Part shown: positions 57,489 through 64,000 of the stretch, piece after piece | How positions within the stretch are numbered: position 1 is the first letter of the stretch | How the letters are laid out: each line of letters opens with the position of its first letter | NCBI RefSeq assembly: GCF_000685965.1 | Contig: NZ_JMLE01000001.1 | Span: 1 to 64,000 of the forward strand | Direction of reading: 5' to 3' | DNA length: 64,000 nucleotides | From: Arthrobacter sp. UNC362MFTsu5.1 | GTDB lineage: Bacteria > Actinomycetota > Actinomycetes > Actinomycetales > Micrococcaceae | Notes under the pieces: model-generated | Database searches by the model: none | What the model saw: only the letters and a program-made list of their open reading frames with translations | What the model was told of the DNA's origin: nothing | Translations under genes and position numbers: made by a program

Positions 57489-58402
57489 TGCCGGAGGGAC
57501 ATTCGGTCCACCGGCTGGCACGCCAGTTTGCGGACGTGTTCTCCGGGCAGAGACTCGCTGTTTCCAGTCCGCAGGGGCGGTTCGCCGACGGCGCGGCGCT
57601 GCTGGACGCCAGCACGCTCGTGGGCACGGTGGCCCACGGCAAGCACTTGTTCCTGCACTTCGACCGCGGGCTCGTCCTGCACGTGCACCTTGGCCTGTAC
57701 GGTGCGTGGGATTTCGGCGGTGACGCCTCCTTCCGCGGTGCCTCCAGCATCGGAGCGCCCCGGAAAGTGGGGGAGCGGGAAGTGTTCGACGACGGCGCCG
57801 CAGCTTCAGCGGACGACGGTTCGGTTTACTCCGGCCCGCCGGCGCCTGTCGGTGCGGTCCGGGTCAGGCTGGCAGGCGCCCACGGCTGGGCTGACCTCCG
57901 GGGCGCCACCACCTGCCACGCCATCACCGAGGCTGAGGCCGGCGCCGTCCTGGCACGGCTTGGGCCGGACCCGCTCCGCAACCTTCCCGGGGACCGGGAA
58001 GCCTTCGTCACCGGAGTGACGGCACGGAAGACGCCCCTGGCGGCTCTGCTCATGGACCAGAAGGTGATTGCCGGCGTCGGGAATGTCTACCGCGCAGAAC
58101 TGCTCTTCCGCCAGGGACTGGACCCCTGGCTGCCGGGCCGTGCCCTGGACGCCGATGCGGCCGGCGCACTGTGGGAGGACACCGTTGCCGTGATGTCCGA
58201 CGGCGTCCGCGACGGCAGGATCATCACCACGCCTCCCAGCTACTGGACAGAGCCGGCTGCCGGACTGCCGGCGCCCGAGGAATCCCACTTCGTCTACCGG
58301 CGGCAGGGCCTCGAATGCCGCAACTGCCGCACCCCCGTGGCGCTGACGGATCTGGCTGCCCGCAAACTCTACTGGTGCCCTGTGTGCCAGCAGGGTTCCT
58401 AA
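57488..58402 (+). CDS. Fpg/Nei family DNA glycosylase (Nei2-type)
   Basis: A 304-residue bifunctional glycosylase/AP lyase removing oxidised pyrimidines. The N-terminal VPEGHSVHRLARQF has the catalytic Pro-Glu; GHS rather than LPEVET marks it as Nei-like. Other elements are GKHLFLHFDRGLVLHVHLGLYG, DPLRNLPGDREAF, LLMDQKVIAGVGNVYRAELLFRQGLDPW (helix-two-turn-helix) and a C-terminal zinc finger CRNC...CPVC. An internal loop of about 40 residues (GERE to DDGSVYSGPP) is non-conserved. GTG overlaps the rpiB stop. The Rv2464c neighbourhood is equivalent. Confidence 0.94.
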   Translation: MPEGHSVHRLARQFADVFSGQRLAVSSPQGRFADGAALLDASTLVGTVAHGKHLFLHFDRGLVLHVHLGLYGAWDFGGDASFRGASSIGAPRKVGEREVFDDGAAASADDGSVYSGPPAPVGAVRVRLAGAHGWADLRGATTCHAITEAEAGAVLARLGPDPLRNLPGDREAFVTGVTARKTPLAALLMDQKVIAGVGNVYRAELLFRQGLDPWLPGRALDADAAGALWEDTVAVMSDGVRDGRIITTPPSYWTEPAAGLPAPEESHFVYRRQGLECRNCRTPVALTDLAARKLYWCPVCQQGS

Positions 58403-58415
58403 GAGAACGAGGCAG

Positions 58416-58452
58416 GGAACAAAAAAGCCCCTCCGGAGAGGGGCTGTTTGTT
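58416..58452. terminator. Bidirectional terminator between the nei-type gene and tRNA-Gly
   Basis: AGCCCCTC (58426-58433) pairs with GAGGGGCT (58438-58445), flanked by an A run on the left and TGTTTGTT on the right, so it can end both transcripts. Confidence 0.85.
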
Positions 58453-58477
58453 GTCTTGGAGAAGACTGGTGTCCTGG

Positions 58478-58548
58478 AGGGGACGACGGGAATCGAACCC
58501 GCGTAATCAGTTTGGAAGACTGAGGCTTTACCATTAAGCTACGTCCCC
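58478..58548 (-). tRNA. tRNA-Gly (anticodon TCC)
   Basis: On the minus strand the acceptor GGGGACG pairs with CGTCCCC, the short D arm has GCTTAATGGTAAAGC, the anticodon loop CTTCCAA contains TCC, and the T arm has CGGGTTCGATTCCCG. CCA is not encoded. Confidence 0.97.
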
Positions 58549-58710
58549 GGGAATGCGCTGCTACTACTGTACGTCTACATGCTGTACGTCGCTTGCGGCG
58601 CTGCACTTCCGGTCGGCTGCTCGAGCCGGATATAACTAAACCTAATTCAGGGCCCCGGTGTCAAATGTGCATATCCGGCCGATATGACCGTAGACTGTTC
58701 TGTGCACTTA

Positions 58711-58785
58711 CGGGGTGTAGCTCAGCTTGGCTAGAGCGCCTGCTTTGGGAGCAGGAAGTCGCAGGTTCAAATCCTGTCACCCCGA
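58711..58785 (+). tRNA. tRNA-Pro (anticodon TGG)
   Basis: The acceptor CGGGGTG pairs with CACCCCG. The D arm is GCTC/GAGC, the anticodon stem CCTGC/GCAGG encloses TTTGGGA with TGG, and the T arm has CAGGTTCAAATCCTG. CCA is not encoded. It lies 66 bp before tig. Confidence 0.97.
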
Positions 58786-58851
58786 CTCTGCAGCTTGTCA
58801 GATCATTGCGTTTGCAGAACCCCATCCCACAAAACCAGGAGTACTTAGACT

Positions 58852-60264
58852 GTGAAGAGCGCTGTCGAGAACCTCACCCCCACGCGGGTCAAGCTCAATG
58901 TTGAGGTCCCTTTTGAGGAATTGAAGCCCAACATCGAAGAGGCATACAAGACTGTTGCTTCGCAGATCCAGGTCCCTGGGTTCCGCAAGGGCAAGGTCCC
59001 CGCGAAGCTGATCGACCAACGCGTTGGCCGCGGCTACGTGCTGGAAACGGCCATCAACGAAGGCCTCAACGGCTGGTACCAGGACGCAGTCCAGGAAACC
59101 GGCATCCGTCCGCTGAGCCGTCCCGAGGTTGAAATCACCGAGGTTCCGGACCCCACCGCGACCGACGGCGAACTCAAGTTCCACGCCGAGGTTGACATCC
59201 GTCCCGAGATCGAACTGCCGGACTACTCCGGCATCAAGGTCGAGGTAGCCGCCGCCGAGTCCACCGAAGCCGATGTTGACAAGGCCCTTGACGAACTCCG
59301 CGGCCGCTTCGGCACCCTGAAGTCCGTGGACCGCCCGGCCGCCGACGGCGACTTCCTGACCATCGACATCACCGCATCCATCGACGGAGCCGAAGTTGAC
59401 TCCGCCTCAGGCCTGTCCTACCAGGTTGGCGCCGGCACCATGCTCGAAGGCCTGGACGAGGCCGTCACCGGCCTCAGCGCTGACGAGGACGCCATTTTCG
59501 AGACCACCCTCGTTGGCGGCGACCACGCCGGCGAAGCCGCCCAGGTCAAGGTAGTGGTCAAGTCCGTCAAGGAGCGCGAGCTTCCCGAGGCCGACGACGA
59601 CTTCGCCCAGCTGGCTTCCGAGTTCGACACGCTTGCAGAACTGCGTGCGGACCTCGGCAAGCAGGCTGCCGAATCCAAGGTTGTTGAGCAGGGTGTCGAG
59701 GCACGCGACAAGGTCCTGGACAAGCTCGTTGAGCTCGTCGAGGTCCCCGTTCCCGCCTCGGTGGTCGAAGAGCAGCTGGAGCAGCACTTCAAGGCCGAGA
59801 ACTCCCACGGCGAGGGTGACCACGACACCGAGGAGCACCGCGCCGAGGTCAAGGCCAACACCGAGCGTGCCTTCCAGAACGAGATCATCCTGGACGCCAT
59901 TGCTGACAAGGAAGAGGTCGGCGTCAGCCAGAACGAGCTGATCGACTACATCGTGACCACTGCCAGCCAGTACGGCATGGACCCGAACCAGTTCGCACAG
60001 ATCATCGATCAGTCCGGCCAGGTTCCCATGATGGTTTCCGAGGTCCGCCGCCGCAAGGCCCTGGCAGTTGTGCTGGGCCAGGCCGAGGTCACCGACTCCG
60101 AGGGCAACAAGGTTGACCTGAGCGACTTCGTCCGCCCCGGTGGCGAAGAAGCTCCTGCCGCCGAAGCTGAAGAAGCTCCCGCCGTCGACGGCGAAGCTGC
60201 TGAAGGCGAAGCTGCCGCCAAGGACGAAGCGTCAAGCGACGATCCGGCAGCCGTGAAGTTCTAA
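58852..60264 (+). CDS. tig: Trigger factor
   Basis: A 470-residue ribosome-associated chaperone and prolyl isomerase. The N-terminal ribosome-binding domain has [29 protein letters not shown] and the GFRKGKVP signature. The FKBP-type domain is around 155-245 ([34 protein letters not shown]). The C-terminal chaperone arms follow, ending in an acidic Ala/Glu-rich tail ([21 protein letters not shown]) absent from E. coli. The start is GTG 58852 with CCAGGAG about 9 nt upstream. It is followed by a terminator and then clpP1P2-clpX, the usual proteostasis block. Confidence 0.97.
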   Translation: MKSAVENLTPTRVKLNVEVPFEELKPNIEEAYKTVASQIQVPGFRKGKVPAKLIDQRVGRGYVLETAINEGLNGWYQDAVQETGIRPLSRPEVEITEVPDPTATDGELKFHAEVDIRPEIELPDYSGIKVEVAAAESTEADVDKALDELRGRFGTLKSVDRPAADGDFLTIDITASIDGAEVDSASGLSYQVGAGTMLEGLDEAVTGLSADEDAIFETTLVGGDHAGEAAQVKVVVKSVKERELPEADDDFAQLASEFDTLAELRADLGKQAAESKVVEQGVEARDKVLDKLVELVEVPVPASVVEEQLEQHFKAENSHGEGDHDTEEHRAEVKANTERAFQNEIILDAIADKEEVGVSQNELIDYIVTTASQYGMDPNQFAQIIDQSGQVPMMVSEVRRRKALAVVLGQAEVTDSEGNKVDLSDFVRPGGEEAPAAEAEEAPAVDGEAAEGEAAAKDEASSDDPAAVKF

Positions 60265-60277
60265 CACCACGTTGCAC

Positions 60278-60314
60278 GGAAGCCCCCGGATCCCTGATCC
60301 GGGGGCTTCCTGTT
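60278..60314 (+). terminator. Terminator after tig
   Basis: A 15-bp perfect stem (60278-60292 with 60296-60310) around a 3-nt loop, followed by TGTTT. Confidence 0.85.
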
Positions 60315-60381
60315 TAACCCCTGAGCCAACCCCGCACAGCGGCGGTGCAGTGCTGTGCGGTGGGCCGCTGCGGCAATCGTG

Positions 60382-60392
60382 CGCCGTCAGCG
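60382..60392. promoter_or_regulatory. Candidate ClgR activator box upstream of clpP1P2
   Basis: CGCCGTCAGCG followed by AAC fits the actinobacterial ClgR pattern CGC-N5-GCG with A/T flanks, apart from T where A is preferred in the spacer. Its centre lies about 60 bp upstream of the start predicted from the TAGTGT at 60434-60439, suitable for activation. Confidence 0.45.
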
Positions 60393-60504
60393 AACAGCGC
60401 GATCCGCGTGAACAAAACGGCCGCGAAACCGGTTAGTGTCCAAGTAGTGATTTTCAGTGGCGTCGTCCCGTGACGTCACCGTCGCCAGCGAGAGGTAAGT
60501 ACAT

Positions 60505-61143
60505 ATGTCACAGCAAGCAGGGGCCCCCCGGATGGCTACTGTCGATCCGGCAGCCCAGGACAACTACATTTACAACCGCCTGCTGAAAGAGCGAATCATC
60601 TGGCTCGGCTCCGAGGTCCGCGATGAGAACGCCAACGCGATCTGCTCGCAGTTGCTGCTGCTGTCCGCGGAGAACCCGGATAAGGACATCTACCTTTACA
60701 TCAACTCGCCGGGCGGCTCCGTGACGGCCGGCATGGCCATCTACGACACCATGCAGTTCATCCCGAACGACGTCGTAACCGTCGCCACCGGCCTCGCCGC
60801 GTCGATGGGCCAGTTCCTGCTCTCATCGGGCACCAAGGGCAAGCGCTACGCCACCCCGAATGCACGCATCCTGATGCACCAGCCTTCCGGCGGCATCGGC
60901 GGCACGGCCTCGGACATCAAGATCCAGGCTGAGCTCATCCTCCACATGAAGAAGGTCATGGCGGAACTCACCGCAGACCAGACCGGCCAGACCGTGGAGA
61001 CCATCCTCAAGGACAATGACCGCGACAAGTGGTTTACGGCTACTGAGGCCCTCGAGTACGGCTTCTTCGACAAGATTGCCGCTCACGCGGGATCTGTTGC
61101 CGGCGGCGGCGGAACGCAAAACGCCAGCGGCTCGGAAAAGTAA
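60505..61143 (+). CDS. clpP1: ATP-dependent Clp protease proteolytic subunit 1
   Basis: A 212-residue serine protease subunit that assembles into heptameric rings with ClpP2 and works with ClpX or ClpC. The catalytic triad is visible: Ser in [14 protein letters not shown], His in [16 protein letters not shown] and Asp in [20 protein letters not shown]. The N-terminal ~20 residues are probably processed. ATG 60505 has GAGAGG about 10 nt upstream. It is followed by clpP2 after 36 bp. The promoter region carries a candidate ClgR box. Confidence 0.97.
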   Translation: MSQQAGAPRMATVDPAAQDNYIYNRLLKERIIWLGSEVRDENANAICSQLLLLSAENPDKDIYLYINSPGGSVTAGMAIYDTMQFIPNDVVTVATGLAASMGQFLLSSGTKGKRYATPNARILMHQPSGGIGGTASDIKIQAELILHMKKVMAELTADQTGQTVETILKDNDRDKWFTATEALEYGFFDKIAAHAGSVAGGGGTQNASGSEK

Positions 61144-61179
61144 CCGGCGAAGACAGAAATGATTCCAGGAGAAATGAAC

Positions 61180-61839
61180 ATGAACTACAATTTCGGATCG
61201 TCTGCCGGGAACCTGCCCACCAGCCGCTATGTGCTGCCGCAGTTCGAGGAACGTACGCCCTATGGCTTCAAGCGCCAGGACCCGTACACCAAGCTCTTCG
61301 AGGACCGGATCATCTTCCTCGGCGTCCAGGTGGACGATGCCTCCGCGGACGACGTTATGGCACAGCTGCTGGTGCTCGAGTCCACCGACCCGGACCGCGA
61401 CATCACGCTGTACATCAACTCTCCGGGCGGTTCCTTCACCGCCATGACGGCCATCTACGACACGATGCAGTACATCCGCCCCGAGATCCAGACCGTGTGC
61501 CTGGGCCAGGCGGCAAGTGCGGCGGCTGTCCTGCTCGCGGCCGGCACGCCCGGCAAGCGCCTGGCACTGCCCAACGCACGCGTACTCATCCACCAGCCGG
61601 CACTGTCCGGCGGCCAGGGCGGACAGGCCTCCGACCTTGAGATCCAGGCAGCCGAAGTCATGCGCATGCGGTCCTGGCTCGAAGACACCCTGGCCAAGCA
61701 CTCGGGCCGTACGTCCGAGCAGGTCAACAACGACATCGAGCGTGACAAGATCCTGACCGCCGCCGAGGCACAGTCCTACGGCCTGATCGACCAGGTTCTT
61801 GATTCCCGCAAGATCAAGCCGCAGGCGATCAGCAGGTAA
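61180..61839 (+). CDS. clpP2: ATP-dependent Clp protease proteolytic subunit 2
   Basis: A 219-residue partner of ClpP1. Motifs: [33 protein letters not shown], the catalytic Ser in [16 protein letters not shown], His in [23 protein letters not shown] and Asp in [18 protein letters not shown]. Ser is followed by Ala-Ala rather than Met-Gly, a ClpP2 feature in actinobacteria. ATG 61180 is chosen because CAGGAG lies 8 nt upstream; ATG 61174 and 61159 are in frame but poorly spaced. It is cotranscribed with clpP1 and has a terminator 18 bp after its stop. Confidence 0.96.
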   Translation: MNYNFGSSAGNLPTSRYVLPQFEERTPYGFKRQDPYTKLFEDRIIFLGVQVDDASADDVMAQLLVLESTDPDRDITLYINSPGGSFTAMTAIYDTMQYIRPEIQTVCLGQAASAAAVLLAAGTPGKRLALPNARVLIHQPALSGGQGGQASDLEIQAAEVMRMRSWLEDTLAKHSGRTSEQVNNDIERDKILTAAEAQSYGLIDQVLDSRKIKPQAISR

Positions 61840-61856
61840 TTAAGCACGACACGCGG

Positions 61857-61902
61857 AGCCGGTGCGGTTCATGGAAAATGGACCGCACCGGCTTTCGTTT
61901 TC
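61857..61902 (+). terminator. Terminator after clpP2
   Basis: A 12-bp stem AGCCGGTGCGGT (61857-61868) with ACCGCACCGGCT (61882-61893), followed by TTCGTTTTC. Confidence 0.8.
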
Positions 61903-62037
61903 AATACGTAAGGTTCCACCCCTCAGGCCGAATGTGACTTAGAGTGGAACATGTCACGGCCGGACCTTCCGGACCCACCGTGATTCCAGCAACCGGTGCA
62001 GTGCTGCGGTAGCAGCAGGATACTAAGGGGTTCACAT

Positions 62038-63327
62038 ATGGCTCGGATTGGCGAGAGCACGGATCTGCTGAAGTGCTCTTTCTGCGGAAAGAGCCAGAAG
62101 CAGGTGCGCAAGCTCATTGCCGGGCCCGGCGTCTACATCTGCGACGAGTGCATTGAACTCTGCAACGAGATCATTGAAGAAGAACTCGCCGAAGTAGCGG
62201 ACCTCGGCAGCTTCGAACTGCCCAAGCCCCGCGAGATCTTTGACTTCCTCCAGGAATACGTGATCGGCCAGGAGCCCGCCAAGCGCTCGCTCGCCGTTGC
62301 GGTCTACAACCACTACAAGCGGATCCAGGCCGGCCACGCGCCCAAGAGCGGCAGCCTCGCCGAAGGCGTCCATCACGACGACGTCGAGATCGCCAAGTCG
62401 AACATCCTCCTGATCGGCCCCACCGGCTGCGGTAAGACCTATCTGGCCCAGACGCTGGCCCGACGCCTCAACGTTCCCTTCGCCGTCGCGGATGCCACGG
62501 CACTGACCGAGGCCGGGTACGTGGGCGAGGACGTCGAGAACATCCTCCTGAAGCTGATCCAGGCTGCTGACTATGACGTCAAAAAGGCCGAGCAGGGCAT
62601 CATCTACATCGACGAGATCGACAAGATCTCGCGGAAGAGCGAAAACCCTTCCATCACCCGTGATGTCTCCGGCGAAGGCGTACAGCAGGCCCTGCTGAAG
62701 ATCCTCGAAGGCACAGTGGCCTCAGTTCCCCCGCAGGGCGGCCGGAAGCACCCGCACCAGGAATTCATCCAGATCGACACCACCAACGTGCTGTTCATCG
62801 TTGCCGGTGCCTTCGCAGGGCTCGAGGACATTATCGGCTCCCGCTCGGGACGAAAGGGCATAGGATTCGGTGCTCCGCTGAACGAAGTCAAGAACAATTC
62901 CGACTCTTACGGCGAGGTCATGCCGGAAGACCTGCTGAAGTTCGGGCTGATCCCGGAATTCATCGGCCGGCTTCCCGTCATCACCACCGTCTCCAACCTG
63001 GACCGTCCGGCCCTGATCCAGATCCTCTCCACACCGAAGAATGCCCTGGTGAAGCAGTACCAGAAGATGTTCCAGCTGGACGGTGTGGAACTGCTGTTTG
63101 ACGACGCCGCCCTGGACATGATCGCCGACCAGGCACTGGAACGGGGCACGGGTGCCCGCGGGCTCCGCGCCATCATGGAAGAAGTGCTCCTCCCCGTGAT
63201 GTTCGACCTCCCCAGCCGGGACGACATCGCCAGCGTCGTCATCACAGCCGACGTCGTGGCGAAAAAGGCGCAGCCCACCATGATCGCGCACGACGTTGTG
63301 GCTAAGCGCCGGAATAAATCCGCTTAG
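62038..63327 (+). CDS. clpX: ATP-dependent Clp protease ATP-binding subunit ClpX
   Basis: A 429-residue AAA+ unfoldase that recognises substrates and feeds ClpP. The N-terminal zinc-binding domain has CSFCGKSQ...CDEC (about 13-40). The AAA+ module follows: Walker [21 protein letters not shown], Walker [13 protein letters not shown], the pore loop [19 protein letters not shown] region, the IGF loop for ClpP docking ([10 protein letters not shown]) and sensor 2 in [18 protein letters not shown] 62038 follows a weak AAGGGG about 8 nt upstream. It is separated from clpP2 by a terminator, so it has its own promoter. Confidence 0.97.
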   Translation: MARIGESTDLLKCSFCGKSQKQVRKLIAGPGVYICDECIELCNEIIEEELAEVADLGSFELPKPREIFDFLQEYVIGQEPAKRSLAVAVYNHYKRIQAGHAPKSGSLAEGVHHDDVEIAKSNILLIGPTGCGKTYLAQTLARRLNVPFAVADATALTEAGYVGEDVENILLKLIQAADYDVKKAEQGIIYIDEIDKISRKSENPSITRDVSGEGVQQALLKILEGTVASVPPQGGRKHPHQEFIQIDTTNVLFIVAGAFAGLEDIIGSRSGRKGIGFGAPLNEVKNNSDSYGEVMPEDLLKFGLIPEFIGRLPVITTVSNLDRPALIQILSTPKNALVKQYQKMFQLDGVELLFDDAALDMIADQALERGTGARGLRAIMEEVLLPVMFDLPSRDDIASVVITADVVAKKAQPTMIAHDVVAKRRNKSA

Positions 63328-63394
63328 TTCTTCGCTCTTGCTAGATGTGCGCCTGAGGTGCGCCACGCCCCGATGACTTTACGAGGAGATCTCC

Positions 63395-64000
63395 GTGCCT
63401 GAAACCACCGCGAGCAAAGCCGACTTCTGGTTCGACCCCCTGTGCCCCTTCGCCTGGATCACGTCCCGCTGGGTGGGCGAAGTGGAGGAAGTCCGCGACA
63501 TTGAAACCGAATGGCACGTGATGAGCCTTGCCGTCCTGAATGAGGGCCGCGAACTGGACCCCGGCTACCGCGAGGCGATGGACAAGGCATGGGGCCCGGT
63601 ACGCGTCATCATTGCCGCCCGCGAGCAGCACGGTGACCAGGTCATCAAGCCGCTCTATGACGCCATGGGCAGCCTGATCCACGACGCCGGCGAAAAGGAT
63701 TTCGCCGTCGTGATCAGCAAGGCCCTGGCGGACTGCGGGCTCCCTGCCGGGCTCGCGGCCGAAGCGACCTCGGACGCCTTCGACCCGCAGCTTCGCGCCA
63801 GCCACGAAGAGGGCATCTCCCTTGTGGGCCAGGACGTGGGAACGCCCGTGGTGGCCTTCAACGGCACGGCATTCTTCGGCCCGGTCCTGACCCGCATTCC
63901 CCGGGGCGAAGAAGCCGGCCGGCTGTGGGACGCCGCGGTGACCCTGGCTTCGTACCCGCACTTCTTCGAGATCAAGCGCAGCCGCACTGAACGGCCTGAA
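63395..64000 (+). CDS. DsbA-family thioredoxin-fold protein (Rv2466c-like), 3' end off window
   Basis: 202 codons are in the window; the reading frame is open at the right edge, and by comparison with the mycobacterial homologue the stop should follow almost at once. The product matches the mycothiol-dependent oxidoreductase Rv2466c along its length: ADFWFDPLCPFAWITSRW, EWHVMSLAVLNEGRELDPGYREAM, WGPVRVIIAAREQHG, GQDVGTPVVAFNGTAFFGPVLTRIPRGEEAGRLWDA and SYPHFFEIKRSRTE. The active site reads CPFA instead of CPWC, leaving only the nucleophilic Cys. GTG 63395 has GAGGAG 6 nt upstream. It follows clpX by 67 bp. Confidence 0.92.
   Translation, partial: MPETTASKADFWFDPLCPFAWITSRWVGEVEEVRDIETEWHVMSLAVLNEGRELDPGYREAMDKAWGPVRVIIAAREQHGDQVIKPLYDAMGSLIHDAGEKDFAVVISKALADCGLPAGLAAEATSDAFDPQLRASHEEGISLVGQDVGTPVVAFNGTAFFGPVLTRIPRGEEAGRLWDAAVTLASYPHFFEIKRSRTERPE

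Overview
The window is a high-GC actinobacterial chromosome segment, most like Arthrobacter/Pseudarthrobacter (Micrococcaceae). The signs are uniformly GC-rich genes with many GTG starts and mycobacterial-type gene order. aceE, a DUF3052 gene and an AhpE-like gene sit together as in Mycobacterium. The order pepN - rpiB - nei2 - tig - clpP1 - clpP2 - clpX, with an Rv2466c-like gene alongside, is also conserved. No phage, insertion sequence, CRISPR array or integrase was seen.

Layout. 1-2.8 kb: aceE start (minus), DUF3052, AhpE/BCP peroxiredoxin, sirtuin. 2.9-6 kb: tRNA-Val, a small hypothetical gene, an IclR regulator and an MHS-type transporter. 6-9.8 kb: divergent MocR regulator and EamA exporter, PaiB-like protein, TOPRIM protein. 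9.8-16.1 kb: a sugar-acid module with a 2-hydroxyacid dehydrogenase, a 3-hydroxyisobutyrate-dehydrogenase-like enzyme, 5-ketogluconate reductase (idnO), L-idonate dehydrogenase (idnD), a FadR-type GntR regulator and 6-phosphogluconate dehydrogenase. It would feed sugar acids into the pentose phosphate pathway. 16.3-23.6 kb: SDR, cysK-cysE, msrA, Nif3, a coiled-coil protein, yaaA, an esterase lipoprotein and a slipin. 23.8-28.7 kb: rnpB, gapB-type GAPDH, a secreted HNH nuclease, def, tRNA-His, orn. 28.8-31.1 kb: an MptB-like mannosyltransferase and AlkD.

31.2-42.1 kb is a sugar-catabolism island. It holds an aldose epimerase, xylB, xylA, a ROK-type XylR, then a LacI-esterase-GNAT operon. Divergent from that operon is an overlapping three-gene operon (Gfo/Idh oxidoreductase, DUF993 aldolase-like, sugar-phosphate isomerase/epimerase-like) whose substrate I cannot name; it is the best candidate here for an undescribed pathway. 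42.2-53 kb is mixed housekeeping: ssb paralogue, lipoprotein, ettA, tesB, M20 amidohydrolase, globin, MscS, OsmC. The M20 gene is bracketed by a 66-bp direct repeat of its upstream neighbour's 3' end, which suggests it was inserted. 53.1-64 kb is the pepN/rpiB/nei/tig/clp block with tRNA-Gly and tRNA-Pro.

A recurring feature is leaderless expression. At least 16 genes have a TANNNT hexamer 5-7 nt before the start codon and no ribosome binding site. The extreme case is the MocR/EamA pair, whose divergent ATGs overlap in one CATG.
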